From the NCBI GenBank assembly GCA_002371705.1, contig DFGI01000091.1, positions 1 to 49,816 of the forward strand: a DNA stretch of 49,816 nucleotides, given 5' to 3'. Shown here piece after piece: positions 8,225 to 15,694 of this stretch. This DNA comes from Bacteroidales bacterium UBA3754 (GTDB lineage Bacteria > Bacteroidota > Bacteroidia > Bacteroidales > UBA1715). How positions within the stretch are numbered: position 1 is the stretch's first letter; each line of letters begins with the position of its first letter. Under the pieces are notes generated by a model, which made no database searches, was not told the DNA's origin, and saw nothing but the letters and a program-made list of their open reading frames with translations. The position numbers were made by a program, and so were the translations under genes.

Positions 8225-9241
8225 ATGAATTCTAATCTTGACCCTGAACATATTTCCAACAAAGACAGCGAGTTCGAGAAACAGCTTCGCCCGCTTGATT
8301 TCGATGATTTCACGGGGCAGTCGAAGGTTGTGGAAAACCTGAAAATCTTTGTCGCCGCCGCGAAAATGCGTGGGGAATCGCTCGACCATGTGCTGTTGCA
8401 CGGTCCTCCAGGTCTTGGAAAAACTACACTTGCCAATATTATTGCCAATGAACTCGGGGTGAATTTTAAGATAACGTCGGGTCCTGTTCTCGACAAGCCA
8501 GGCGATTTGGCGGGTTTGCTCACCAGCCTTGAGGAAAACGATGTCCTGTTTATCGACGAAATCCACCGTCTTTCGCCTGTTGTTGAAGAATATTTGTATT
8601 CGGCGATGGAGGATTTTCGTATAGACATTATGATTGACAAAGGTCCGAGTGCCCGTTCGGTGCAACTCTCGCTGGCTCCGTTTACGCTGATTGGCGCAAC
8701 CACACGTTCGGGGTCGCTCACTAGTCCGCTTCGCGCACGTTTTGGCATAAAATGTCTGTTTGAATATTACGACATAGACCTACTCACCAAAATTGTGGAA
8801 CGTTCGGCAGGAATACTCAATATTGACATTGAAACCCAGGCGGCGAAGGAAATCGCATCGCGTAGCCGTGGAACTCCACGTATTGCCAACGCCCTTTTGC
8901 GCCGAGTCCGCGACTTTGCGCAGGTGAAGGGTTCGGGAAATATCACGCTTGACATTACGCAGTTTGCTTTGGAATCGCTCAATATTGACAAATATGGACT
9001 CGATGAGATGGATAACAAAATCCTTTGCACCATTATTGACAAATTTGGTGGCGGTCCTGTCGGTGTGAATACCATTGCAACGGCGGTAGGAGAGGATTCT
9101 GGCACTATTGAGGAAGTGTATGAACCGTTCTTGATAAAAGAAGGTTTTCTGCAACGAACTCCTCGCGGGCGAGAAGTTACTCCTTTGGCATACAAACATT
9201 TAGGTCGTTTGCCAAATGCAAAACAAGGAAGTTTATTTTAA
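8225..9241 (+). CDS. ruvB: Holliday junction branch migration ATPase RuvB
   Basis: This 338-residue hexameric AAA+ motor works with RuvA to drive branch migration during recombination and fork repair. The N-terminus carries the FEKQLRPLDFDDFTGQ signature. Walker A is GPPGLGKT (about residues 60-67), Walker B is LFIDEIHRL (about 108-116), and the beta-hairpin/sensor region GATTRSG is near residue 159. The C-terminal winged helix includes ERTPRGREVTPLAYKHLG-like residues typical of RuvB. Length and order are normal. ruvA and ruvC are not adjacent. The stop lies two bases before the next start, so ruvB and map are co-transcribed. Confidence 0.97.
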   Translation: MNSNLDPEHISNKDSEFEKQLRPLDFDDFTGQSKVVENLKIFVAAAKMRGESLDHVLLHGPPGLGKTTLANIIANELGVNFKITSGPVLDKPGDLAGLLTSLEENDVLFIDEIHRLSPVVEEYLYSAMEDFRIDIMIDKGPSARSVQLSLAPFTLIGATTRSGSLTSPLRARFGIKCLFEYYDIDLLTKIVERSAGILNIDIETQAAKEIASRSRGTPRIANALLRRVRDFAQVKGSGNITLDITQFALESLNIDKYGLDEMDNKILCTIIDKFGGGPVGVNTIATAVGEDSGTIEEVYEPFLIKEGFLQRTPRGREVTPLAYKHLGRLPNAKQGSLF

Positions 9242-9243
9242 CA

Positions 9244-10134
9244 ATGTTTCATCTTTTTAATACAATGCAAAAATTAGAACCAAACGACCCCTGCTGGTGC
9301 GGGAGCGGAAAGAAATACAAGAAATGCCACTGGCTTCAGGATTGTGAACTCGACAAATATCGCCGTGAAGGCTTTCGGATTCTGCCACGCACAATTTTAT
9401 ATTCTGCCGAGGAAATTGAGAAAATCCGTGCTGCCGGTGCGTTGAACCACGCCGTGCTCGATATGGTTCAGTCGGAAATCAAAGAAGGTGTTTCCACCGA
9501 GCATCTCGACAATCTTGTGCGTGAATTTACCTACGACCACCACGGCATTCCTGCGTGTCTGAACTATGAAGGTTTCCCAAAAAGTTGCTGCATCTCCATC
9601 AACGAGGTTGTGTGCCACGGCATTCCTTCGCCCGACAAAATCATAAAAGACGGCGACATTGTGAATGTTGACTGTACCACAATTCTCGATGGCTATTTCG
9701 GCGACAGCAGCCGTATGTATTGCATTGGCAATGTGGCTCCGAACGCACAGAAATTGGTCGATGTGGCAAAAGAATGTCTTGAAATTGGATTGAAACAAGT
9801 TAAGCCTTACGGCAGATTAAACGATATTGGCGATGCCATTGAACCGTATGCCAACGACAACGGGTTCAGCATTGTACGCGATCTGTGCGGACACGGTATT
9901 GGTAAAAAATTCCACGACGAGCCCGAAGTGGTGCATTATGCGCAGCCCCGTCAACGTGGCGTGCTGATGGTTCCTGGCATGGTTTTCACCATAGAGCCAA
10001 TGGTAAACGAAGGTACGTGGAAGTGCAAATTCCTGAAAGACGGCTGGACAGTCATCACTGCCGACAAAAAACTCTCCGCCCAGTGGGAACACACGCTGGT
10101 GGTGACAGAGGAAGGGTTTGAGATTTTGACGTAA
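9244..10134 (+). CDS. map: type I methionine aminopeptidase with N-terminal SEC-C zinc motif
   Basis: This 296-residue enzyme removes the initiator methionine. Residues 12-25 hold a SEC-C motif, PCWCGSGKKYKKCH, a zinc-binding tag that in this family helps ribosome or partner docking. The pita-bread catalytic domain follows. Visible metal ligands are the D pair in NVDCTTILDGYFGDSS, the H in GHGIGKKFHDEPEV, and the glutamates in FTIEPMVNEG and QWEHTLVVTEEG. An alternative start at 9268 would give an N-terminus (MQKLEPNDP) closer to relatives, and I cannot choose with certainty. The stop codon touches the left inverted repeat of the four-helix-bundle cassette. Confidence 0.95.
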   Translation: MFHLFNTMQKLEPNDPCWCGSGKKYKKCHWLQDCELDKYRREGFRILPRTILYSAEEIEKIRAAGALNHAVLDMVQSEIKEGVSTEHLDNLVREFTYDHHGIPACLNYEGFPKSCCISINEVVCHGIPSPDKIIKDGDIVNVDCTTILDGYFGDSSRMYCIGNVAPNAQKLVDVAKECLEIGLKQVKPYGRLNDIGDAIEPYANDNGFSIVRDLCGHGIGKKFHDEPEVVHYAQPRQRGVLMVPGMVFTIEPMVNEGTWKCKFLKDGWTVITADKKLSAQWEHTLVVTEEGFEILT

Positions 10135-10136
10135 TT

Positions 10137-10164
10137 CACAATGCATAATGCACAATTCACAATG
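10137..10164 (+). repeat. left inverted repeat of the four-helix-bundle cassette
   Basis: This 28-base element reads CACAATGCATAATGCACAAT and then TCACAATG. It matches the reverse complement of 10573-10600 at 24 of 28 positions. The unit is built from AATGCACAATT-like words and begins immediately after the map stop codon. Similar words recur at 24318-24341 near ribD. Confidence 0.75.
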
Positions 10165-10184
10165 AAAAATTAACACCACAACCA

Positions 10185-10541
10185 ATGAAAAAAGATGCCG
10201 ACAACATCATTATTGTTAAGAGTAAATCTTTTGCCCTTGAAATAATACAGATTTATTCATATCTGTGTGATACAAAGAAAGAGTATGTTCTTTCCAAGCA
10301 AATGCTTCGAAGCGGAACAAGCATAGGGGCGAATGTAAAAGAGGCTGTTCGTGCCCAAAGCAAAGCTGATTTTCATGCAAAAATGAATATTGCGCTTAAA
10401 GAAGCAAGCGAAACTGAGTATTGGTTGGAATTACTTACAGAGTCAAAAATTATTGTTAAAGAACAAGCGGATCAACTACTTTTCCGTTGCCGAGAGCTTC
10501 TACGAATGTTAACTTCTATCGTAAAAAACAGTGTCGCATAG
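10185..10541 (+). CDS. four-helix-bundle protein (S23/bIVP, Avd-like)
   Basis: This 118-residue small, helical, basic protein matches the TIGR02436/S23 pattern. An N-terminal FALEIIQIYSYL helix is followed by the family's most conserved stretch, LSKQMLRSGTSIGANVKEA. Then come SKADFHAKMNIALKEASETE and YWLELLTES, and a last helix LLFRCRELLRMLTSIV. Relatives are encoded in intervening sequences of 23S rRNA genes and as Avd, the accessory protein of diversity-generating retroelements, where the pentamer binds nucleic acid. No reverse transcriptase or rRNA is nearby. The gene sits alone between map and hemW, flanked by inverted repeats, which suggests a mobilised cassette. The biochemical role is unknown. 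Confidence 0.85.
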   Translation: MKKDADNIIIVKSKSFALEIIQIYSYLCDTKKEYVLSKQMLRSGTSIGANVKEAVRAQSKADFHAKMNIALKEASETEYWLELLTESKIIVKEQADQLLFRCRELLRMLTSIVKNSVA

Positions 10542-10572
10542 TAAATTTCATATTTCACACCGCATGACAATA

Positions 10573-10621
10573 CATTGCACATTGAGCATTATGCATTGTG
10601 CATTGTGCATTGTGCATTTTT
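10573..10621 (+). repeat. right inverted repeat plus tandem CATTGTG units
   Basis: Bases 10573-10600 are the inverted partner of 10137-10164. The element then continues as tandem copies of a 7-base unit (cattgtg) up to about 10621. The hemW start lies 11 bases later. An in-frame extension of hemW upstream through this repeat from a TTG is an artefact of the repeat. Confidence 0.75.
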
Positions 10622-10631
10622 TCGTGTTGTC

Positions 10632-11762
10632 ATGACAAAAGCTGGAATTTACATACACGTTCCTTATTGTAAGCGGCTTTGCTACTACTGCGATTTTCAT
10701 TTTAGTCTGAATTTGAAAACGCGGGAAGAGTTTGTGAGTGCTGTTTGTGAGGAGTTGCGTATGCGGAAGGATTTCGTTGCGGCTCCTGTTGAAACATTGT
10801 ATTTTGGTGGAGGAACGCCGTCGTTATTGAAAGTAGAAGAATTAAAGACAATCTTTTCGGTTATTCGGAAGAATTTTGTTGTTCAGCCGTGGGCTGAGGT
10901 TTCGTTTGAATGCAATCCCGACGATATTACCGAGGAATATTGCAACGCTTTGCGTGATTTGGGCATAAACCGTTTGAGCATCGGGATTCAGTCATTTTTC
11001 GACGATGACCTTCGTGCGCTCAACCGCCGTCATTCTGCCGAATCAGCACGAAATGCAGTGAAAATTGCACAAAAAGTAGGTTTCCAGAATATTACCGTTG
11101 ATTTGATTTACGGTCTTCCCAATATGACGGTGGAACGATGGAAACAGAATCTTGCCGAAGTCGAAAAACTCAACGTACAGCATTTGTCGGCGTATTCGCT
11201 TATGGTAGAGCCACATACGGCGCTCAACACGTTTGTTCGCCGTGGAACAGTTCAACTACCGACGGAAGAATCCGTTTTGGAACAATTTAATTATTTGATT
11301 GACTGGTCGGAGCAGACAGGTTTTGAGCAATATGAGATTTCGAATTTTGCTCGTAACGGTATGTATTCACGGCATAATTCATCGTATTGGACAGGCGAAC
11401 CATATCTTGGCGTAGGTCCGTCGGCGCACTCGTTCGATGGTGAAAAACGTTATTGGAACATTGCCCACAATGCAAAATACATTGCGTCCATCAAACAAGG
11501 CATTATACCTTGCGAAACCGAAATATTGTCGCTTCGCGATAAATACAATGAATTGATATTGACTGGTTTACGGACAAAAAAAGGCGTTTGTTGCGAAACG
11601 GTTAAAACACTTTTTCCTGATTTTTTCTCCTCTTTCGAGCAGCACAAAAAAATCTATCTTGCACGAGAGCTTTTACAAGAACAGAATGGCAACATTTCGC
11701 TCACACGCAAAGGTATAATGCTGTCGGATGCGATTATGAGCGATTTCTTTGTGACTGAATAA
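10632..11762 (+). CDS. hemW: HemW-like radical SAM protein (heme chaperone, formerly coproporphyrinogen oxidase-like)
   Basis: This 376-residue protein starts at the ATG at 10632, where family similarity begins (MTKAGIYIHVPYC). The radical SAM cluster motif is C-x3-C-x2-C, CKRLCYYC, at residues 13-20. It is followed by YFGGGTPSLL (glycine-rich SAM-binding motif), FECNPDD, INRLSIGIQSF and ITVDLIYGLPNM, all hallmarks of HemW/HemN relatives. The C-terminal HemN-type domain is present (YEISNFA, YWTGEPYLGVGPSAHSF). HemW inserts heme into respiratory enzymes and is not a true coproporphyrinogen dehydrogenase. The gene directly follows the repeat-flanked cassette, so its original neighbour may have been map. 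Confidence 0.92.
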   Translation: MTKAGIYIHVPYCKRLCYYCDFHFSLNLKTREEFVSAVCEELRMRKDFVAAPVETLYFGGGTPSLLKVEELKTIFSVIRKNFVVQPWAEVSFECNPDDITEEYCNALRDLGINRLSIGIQSFFDDDLRALNRRHSAESARNAVKIAQKVGFQNITVDLIYGLPNMTVERWKQNLAEVEKLNVQHLSAYSLMVEPHTALNTFVRRGTVQLPTEESVLEQFNYLIDWSEQTGFEQYEISNFARNGMYSRHNSSYWTGEPYLGVGPSAHSFDGEKRYWNIAHNAKYIASIKQGIIPCETEILSLRDKYNELILTGLRTKKGVCCETVKTLFPDFFSSFEQHKKIYLARELLQEQNGNISLTRKGIMLSDAIMSDFFVTE

Positions 11763-11782
11763 TAGAAGTTTTCTTCATATTC

Positions 11783-11807
11783 CAGTAAAGAAATCGTATT
11801 TTTACTG
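11783..11807 (+). terminator. weak inverted repeat after hemW
   Basis: CAGTAAA at 11783-11789 pairs with TTTACTG at 11801-11807 across an 11-base loop. There is no strong U-tract after it. It could be a weak terminator or chance. Confidence 0.25.
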
Positions 11808-11824
11808 CTAAACAAATTTTGATT

Positions 11825-12100
11825 ATGACACAAACAGAACGAATTACCCACATGGAACGCATTTACGACAAGTGTACCGAAGCCGTTGAGCAATTAGAAC
11901 ATGCGATTGCGTGTTTCAACGCCCAGCAATCTGACATTGCCGAGTTGGAAGCCTATTATTCATCGAAATGGCGCGCCGATTTTTCTGCCGACGAATTGGG
12001 CAAACTGCCTCAAAATCTCAAGAGAGGCGTACTAAGCGAAGACGGACTTTGGAATCTGTTGGAAGATTATGCCAGATTGAAAAAAATGACAGGGCAATAA
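11825..12100 (+). CDS. DUF4298 domain protein
   Basis: This 91-residue protein starts at the ATG at 11825, two codons inside an upstream TTG. It matches the DUF4298 pattern: an N-terminal helix with MERIYDKCTEAVEQLE, a central ELEAYYSSKWRADFSADE, and a C-terminal GVLSEDGLWNLLEDYARL. Members are small cytoplasmic helical proteins of unknown function, common in Bacteroidota and Firmicutes. The predicted structure is a helical pair with acidic surfaces. No partner gene is coupled to it. Confidence 0.8.
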   Translation: MTQTERITHMERIYDKCTEAVEQLEHAIACFNAQQSDIAELEAYYSSKWRADFSADELGKLPQNLKRGVLSEDGLWNLLEDYARLKKMTGQ

Positions 12101-12214
12101 GCGAACTGGTCGTAAATTGTGACCGACTAAAAAGCATAAATTTCCGTATGAAATATAAACATACATAAGAAAACACTCAACAATCATAAATAACTGATTT
12201 TCAGTAAATTCTAT

Positions 12215-12245
12215 TTTGAAAATATTGGGGCGTTGTGTATATTTG
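12215..12245 (+). promoter_or_regulatory. strong Bacteroidota-type promoter for dinD
   Basis: TTTG at 12215-12218 and TATATTTG at 12238-12245 are separated by 19 bases, the canonical spacing. The start codon is 30 bases downstream. No recognisable LexA box was identified by eye. The rest of the 175-base gap after the DUF4298 gene holds only a short frame reading ELVVNCDRLK (see findings). Confidence 0.7.
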
Positions 12246-12275
12246 TAGCGTAAAAATTTTATACATAACAACAAT

Positions 12276-13106
12276 ATGAAAAAAGAAGAGATTCAAGACC
12301 TTTTCAAAAACTTTGAAGAGGCAGTTTGTAAGGTTGACGAAACCGAATGTTGGAGTGCACGAGAAATAAGCATTTTGCTTGGTTATACGCAATGGCGTAA
12401 TTTTATCAATGTAATTGATAAAGCCAAGGAATCTTGCAAGAATGCAGGCCAATCGGTAACAGACCATTTTGCTGACGTCAGCAAAATGGTTACTTTAGGC
12501 TCTGGTGCGGAGCGAGAGGTCAATGACATTATGCTCACCCGATATGCTTGTTATTTGGTGGCACAGAACGGTGATCCTCGCAAACCAGAGATTGCATTTG
12601 CACAAACGTATTTTGCCGTTCAGACCCGTCGTGCGGAACTCATAGAACAACGACTGATGGAGGTTGAACGTGTGCAGGCACGTGCAAAATTGCAGGAAAC
12701 AGAGAAAAAACTGTCGGGAATACTTTACGAACGAGGTGTAAATGACCAAACGTTTGCTGTTATTCGTTCGAAAGGAGACCAAGCTCTTTTTCGACTTAGC
12801 ACGAATATGATGAAACAACGGTTGGGTGTGCCACAAGCTCGTCCGCTTGCTGATTTCTTGCCAACCATAAGCATTAAGGCAAAGGATTTTGCCGCCGAAA
12901 TGACAAGTGTGAACGTGCAGACAAAAGACCTTCAAGATGAAGCCCCCATTACAAAAGAACATATTGATAACAACTCCGCCGTTCGAAAAATGCTTGTTGA
13001 ACGTGGCATTGTTCCCGAAAATCTTCCTCCTGCCGAAGATGTTAAGAAAGTTGAACGTCGCTTAGCAAACGAGACGAAAAAAATGTTGAAGAACGAAGAG
13101 AAATAA
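12276..13106 (+). CDS. dinD: DNA damage-inducible protein D (DinD)
   Basis: This 276-residue protein has an N-terminal BRO/antirepressor-like domain (WSAREISILLGYTQWRNF at about 24-41) followed by the DinD core (VTDHFADVSKMVTLGSGAER, NDIMLTRYACYLVAQNGDPRKP). The family-typical LSGILYERGVND and HxxLGVPQ-like KQRLGVPQARPLADFLPT segments follow. E. coli DinD is an SOS-induced protein reported to inhibit RecA filament growth and strand exchange. Homologues elsewhere often sit beside restriction-modification genes, as here. The lysine-rich C-terminus (KKVERRLANETKKMLK) may contact DNA. A degenerate fragment of the same gene lies just downstream. Confidence 0.9.
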   Translation: MKKEEIQDLFKNFEEAVCKVDETECWSAREISILLGYTQWRNFINVIDKAKESCKNAGQSVTDHFADVSKMVTLGSGAEREVNDIMLTRYACYLVAQNGDPRKPEIAFAQTYFAVQTRRAELIEQRLMEVERVQARAKLQETEKKLSGILYERGVNDQTFAVIRSKGDQALFRLSTNMMKQRLGVPQARPLADFLPTISIKAKDFAAEMTSVNVQTKDLQDEAPITKEHIDNNSAVRKMLVERGIVPENLPPAEDVKKVERRLANETKKMLKNEEK

Positions 13107-13155
13107 TAACCGAGATGAAGGAACTTGTTACAATTTGTGACCAGTTACAATATCA

Positions 13156-13203
13156 GTCCACGATCATTTTATTGACGTCAGCAAAATGGTCACTTTTGGC
13201 TCT
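13156..13203 (+). pseudogene. fragment of a second dinD
   Basis: These 48 bases align without gaps to 12456-12503 of dinD with 39 identities, including an exact 18-base run around TGACGTCA. Read in the dinD frame it gives VHDHFIDVSKMVTFGS against VTDHFADVSKMVTLGS. Similarity fades on both sides, and the frame is closed upstream by a TGA. It is a diverged relic, not a recent duplicate. A short ORF running through it in another frame (13115-13333) does not look like a gene. Confidence 0.65.
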
Positions 13204-13285
13204 ACTACGCGAAGAACTGAGCGATATTTTTAAAAAAAGATATCTATCCTCTCCCTTCCCTCGCATTTATTTTCTAGATTTTATA

Positions 13286-13293
13286 TATCTTTG
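13286..13293 (+). promoter_or_regulatory. putative -7 box TATCTTTG ahead of the methyltransferase operon
   Basis: The octamer fits TAnnTTTG. It lies 33 bases before the methyltransferase remnant and 121 bases before the intact methyltransferase. No clear -33 element was found. It was perhaps the promoter of the lost first gene, now reused with a long leader. Confidence 0.45.
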
Positions 13294-13325
13294 GGGAATA
13301 AAATTTAATTGGAAGATAGACTTGT

Positions 13326-13391
13326 ATGCCTAAAAAGAAATACTCATTCATAGATTTGTCTGCAGGATGCGTTGGTTTCCTTATGGTATGA
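13326..13391 (+). pseudogene. N-terminal remnant of another C5 cytosine methyltransferase
   Basis: An ATG opens a 21-codon frame reading MPKKKYSFIDLSAGCVGFLM and stopping at 13391. This matches the start of many C5 methyltransferases, where motif I reads F-I-D-L-F-A-G-x-G-G-x. Here the consensus F and one G are replaced by S and V, and the frame closes right after motif I. It is in a different frame from the intact methyltransferase that follows at once. It is probably the stub of a deleted second methylase of the same system. The match is short, so chance is not excluded. Confidence 0.55.
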
Positions 13392-13413
13392 ATTATACAG
13401 TTTAGATTATTAT

Positions 13414-14712
13414 ATGGCTACAGTAGATAAAGATATAAACGAAGTCTCTAAAAAAATTACAAAAGTCAAACGCATAGTAAAAAAGCGTGTTGAAGAACTT
13501 GAATATAAAGATCTTGAGGAAACTTCGGTAACAGAAGATGTTTATTGGAAAGATTTAGAGTTTTCTCATCCTGAAAAAACAGTCCGATTAGGCACTCTTT
13601 TTAGTGGTATTGGAGCAATTGAACACGCTTTTCAAAGGTTAGGACTAAAGCATAATATCGTGTTTGCTGGTGACATTGAACCAAACTGCAAAAAGAGCTA
13701 TTTTGCAAACTATGATATTAAAGAAGAAGATTGGTTTGATGATATTAGAGATTTTGACGCGCGTAAGTATAAGGGGCAAGTTGATTTAATAGTTGGCGGA
13801 GCACCGTGTCAAGCTTTTTCAATGGTTGGGCATAGATTAGGTTTTGAAGATGCTAGAGGGACCCTTTTTTTTGAATTTGCTAGAGTTGTAAAAGAGACCA
13901 AGCCAAAAGTATTTCTTTTCGAAAATGTTCGCGGATTATTGAACCATGATAAGGGCAGAACTTGGCACGTAATGCATGATATTTTTGAAGAATTGGGATA
14001 TGATGTTAAGTTCAGAGTTCTCAATAGCCGTGACTATGGAATACCTCAACATCGTGAACGAGTATATTGTTTAGGATTCAAGAAAAAGACAAACTTTTTA
14101 TATCCTGCACCGATTGAGCTAGAGTATAAAATGTATGATTTTTTAGAGGATTACATTGATAGTAAATACTTTCTCAAAGAAAAAGGTGTGAAATTCGTCA
14201 CTAGTCATAAAAACAGGGAAAAAAGCTATACACAAATCAATGGCGATATTCAATTATGTCAAAAAAGGAACCAACAATTCAATTGGCACGGGGATTTTGT
14301 ATATCATCCTCAAGCACTGGATGAAATTCCTGATGAAAAATTTGACGAGTTTATTTTTGATGTTAGGGAAGTAGAGGAAAAGTACTATTTATCTGAAAAA
14401 GTGGCAAAATATGTTTTAGCTGGAGGAACAAAAAACTTCAAAACTTCTACTGAAACGGATTTGGATGTTGCTAGACCTTTATTACAATCAATGCACAAAA
14501 TGCACAGGGCAGGTGTTGACAATTATGTAACGCACAAAGGAAGAATCAGAAAACTTACACCTCGAGAATGCCTACGTCTAATGGGTTTTAAAGATTCGTT
14601 TAAAATAGTAGTTTCGGACACAGCTATGTATCAGCAAGCAGGAAATAGCATAGTTGTTGATGTACTGATTGCCTTATTAAAACAAATGGATATTACAAAA
14701 TATGGAGTATAA
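13414..14712 (+). CDS. DNA (cytosine-5) methyltransferase
   Basis: This 432-residue enzyme starts at the ATG at 13414; an upstream TTG at 13372 is unlikely because it overlaps the remnant. The first ~55 residues are charged and helical. Motif I is TLFSGIGAIEHAF (about 61-73), motif IV GGAPCQAFSMVGHR holds the catalytic cysteine (C132), motif VI is ENVRGL (E170), and motif VIII is QHRERVYCLGF. Motifs IX-X, RKLTPRECLRLMGF and YQQAGNSIVVDV, close the fold. It methylates cytosine C5 at the site recognised by the linked nucleases; the site cannot be read from sequence. The stop overlaps the HNH start (TAATG), so the genes are translationally coupled. The sequence is AT-rich relative to the flanking housekeeping genes. 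Confidence 0.95.
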   Translation: MATVDKDINEVSKKITKVKRIVKKRVEELEYKDLEETSVTEDVYWKDLEFSHPEKTVRLGTLFSGIGAIEHAFQRLGLKHNIVFAGDIEPNCKKSYFANYDIKEEDWFDDIRDFDARKYKGQVDLIVGGAPCQAFSMVGHRLGFEDARGTLFFEFARVVKETKPKVFLFENVRGLLNHDKGRTWHVMHDIFEELGYDVKFRVLNSRDYGIPQHRERVYCLGFKKKTNFLYPAPIELEYKMYDFLEDYIDSKYFLKEKGVKFVTSHKNREKSYTQINGDIQLCQKRNQQFNWHGDFVYHPQALDEIPDEKFDEFIFDVREVEEKYYLSEKVAKYVLAGGTKNFKTSTETDLDVARPLLQSMHKMHRAGVDNYVTHKGRIRKLTPRECLRLMGFKDSFKIVVSDTAMYQQAGNSIVVDVLIALLKQMDITKYGV

Positions 14713-15683
14713 TGAAAATAAATGGCATTGCATATAAGATACTTGATGTGTACGACCTTTCTGTTACCCTTCCAGATTCTTTTGTGGTAAATGATAATAA
14801 AACATGTGGAGGTCACGGGGAAGCCAAATTGTATATGGGGTCCAAAGATCATATGCGGGATTTTTATACAGGAAGCATCCATTCTATCGGTTTTGAATCT
14901 GATTGCTTTATATTGAAAAGTGATTTGATACAATACATGACTGTCATCAAACATGAATACTATCATCCTTCTATCGTTTATAGAGGACAGGGAACAAAGA
15001 AAAACATAGCATATTTATGGAATCAAAGGATTGCCACAATAAATACATTACCAGATGTTATTTGGTTTCGAATAAAAGAACAAAACCAAATCAAAGGCAA
15101 TAGAGGTTATGTAAAAACAAAAAGTAACCCCTTAAAAGGTGGCTTTGGCGTTATTAGGACTATTTCTTTGCCCTTTGTATCGTATTTGTCCGTTATGAAA
15201 CTACAAAACACAATTACCGGTGGCGTTTATTTCTATTGGAAACTATTTGCGGATTTTTCTCAAATGGCAGAGCAACAGTATTGGGCAAAGCATTATGGGA
15301 AAAAGAAAACAATTGGCGTTGGCAAAATAAGAAACGGACAAATACAATACAGACAAAATCTATTTGCTCTGTTTGGTCATTGTCCTTTTTCAAAAATAGA
15401 CGATGAAAAAATATTAATAGCGAGTCATATTAAACCATGGGCAATATGTGATAAAAATGAAAAAACTGATGTTAACAACGGTTTGATGCTATCCCCTCTA
15501 TATGACAAACTTTTTGATAAAGGTTATATTACATTTGAAAAAGATGGTCGATTAAAAGTATCGAATTGGCTCTCACCCGCAAATCAAGCACGCATAGATT
15601 TTAATTATAGTATTGGAGATTTGCATTTAACGCCACAACGATTAATGTATTTAGACTATCATCGGCAATACGTTTTTAAATAA
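14712..15683 (+). CDS. HNH endonuclease, probable restriction enzyme of the cluster
   Basis: This 323-residue protein has a C-terminal HNH_2-type nuclease. It includes LFGHCPFSK, then SHIKPW with the catalytic histidine (H239), then DVNNGLMLSPLYDKLFDKG with the central asparagines (N255/N256) and D265, followed by a G-Y-I-T-F strand. Residues 1-200 match no family I know and probably bind DNA or the target site. This architecture is common in HNH restriction enzymes paired with C5 methylases. The one-base overlap with the methylase gene argues for a matched pair. It lies 11 bases before the McrB-like gene. Fold of the nuclease part is secure; the recognition role of the N-terminus is inferred. 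Confidence 0.85.
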   Translation: MKINGIAYKILDVYDLSVTLPDSFVVNDNKTCGGHGEAKLYMGSKDHMRDFYTGSIHSIGFESDCFILKSDLIQYMTVIKHEYYHPSIVYRGQGTKKNIAYLWNQRIATINTLPDVIWFRIKEQNQIKGNRGYVKTKSNPLKGGFGVIRTISLPFVSYLSVMKLQNTITGGVYFYWKLFADFSQMAEQQYWAKHYGKKKTIGVGKIRNGQIQYRQNLFALFGHCPFSKIDDEKILIASHIKPWAICDKNEKTDVNNGLMLSPLYDKLFDKGYITFEKDGRLKVSNWLSPANQARIDFNYSIGDLHLTPQRLMYLDYHRQYVFK

Positions 15684-15694
15684 ACTAATACATC

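Noticed and set aside
10185..10541. Diversity-generating retroelement based on the Avd-like gene
   Set aside because: No reverse transcriptase, template repeat or variable repeat was found within the window.
10573..10621. Tandem CATTGTG repeats as a CRISPR array
   Set aside because: Units are 7 bases with no spacers, and no cas genes are present.
10575..10631. N-terminal extension of hemW from a TTG
   Set aside because: The extension is translated from the tandem CATTGTG repeat. HemW similarity begins only at the ATG at 10632.
13115..13333. 72-codon ORF after dinD
   Set aside because: It runs through the dinD relic in a wrong frame, with no conserved features. It is treated as debris.
13372..13413. 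TTG start for the C5 methyltransferase
   Set aside because: It overlaps the methylase remnant, and an ATG at 13414 fits better.
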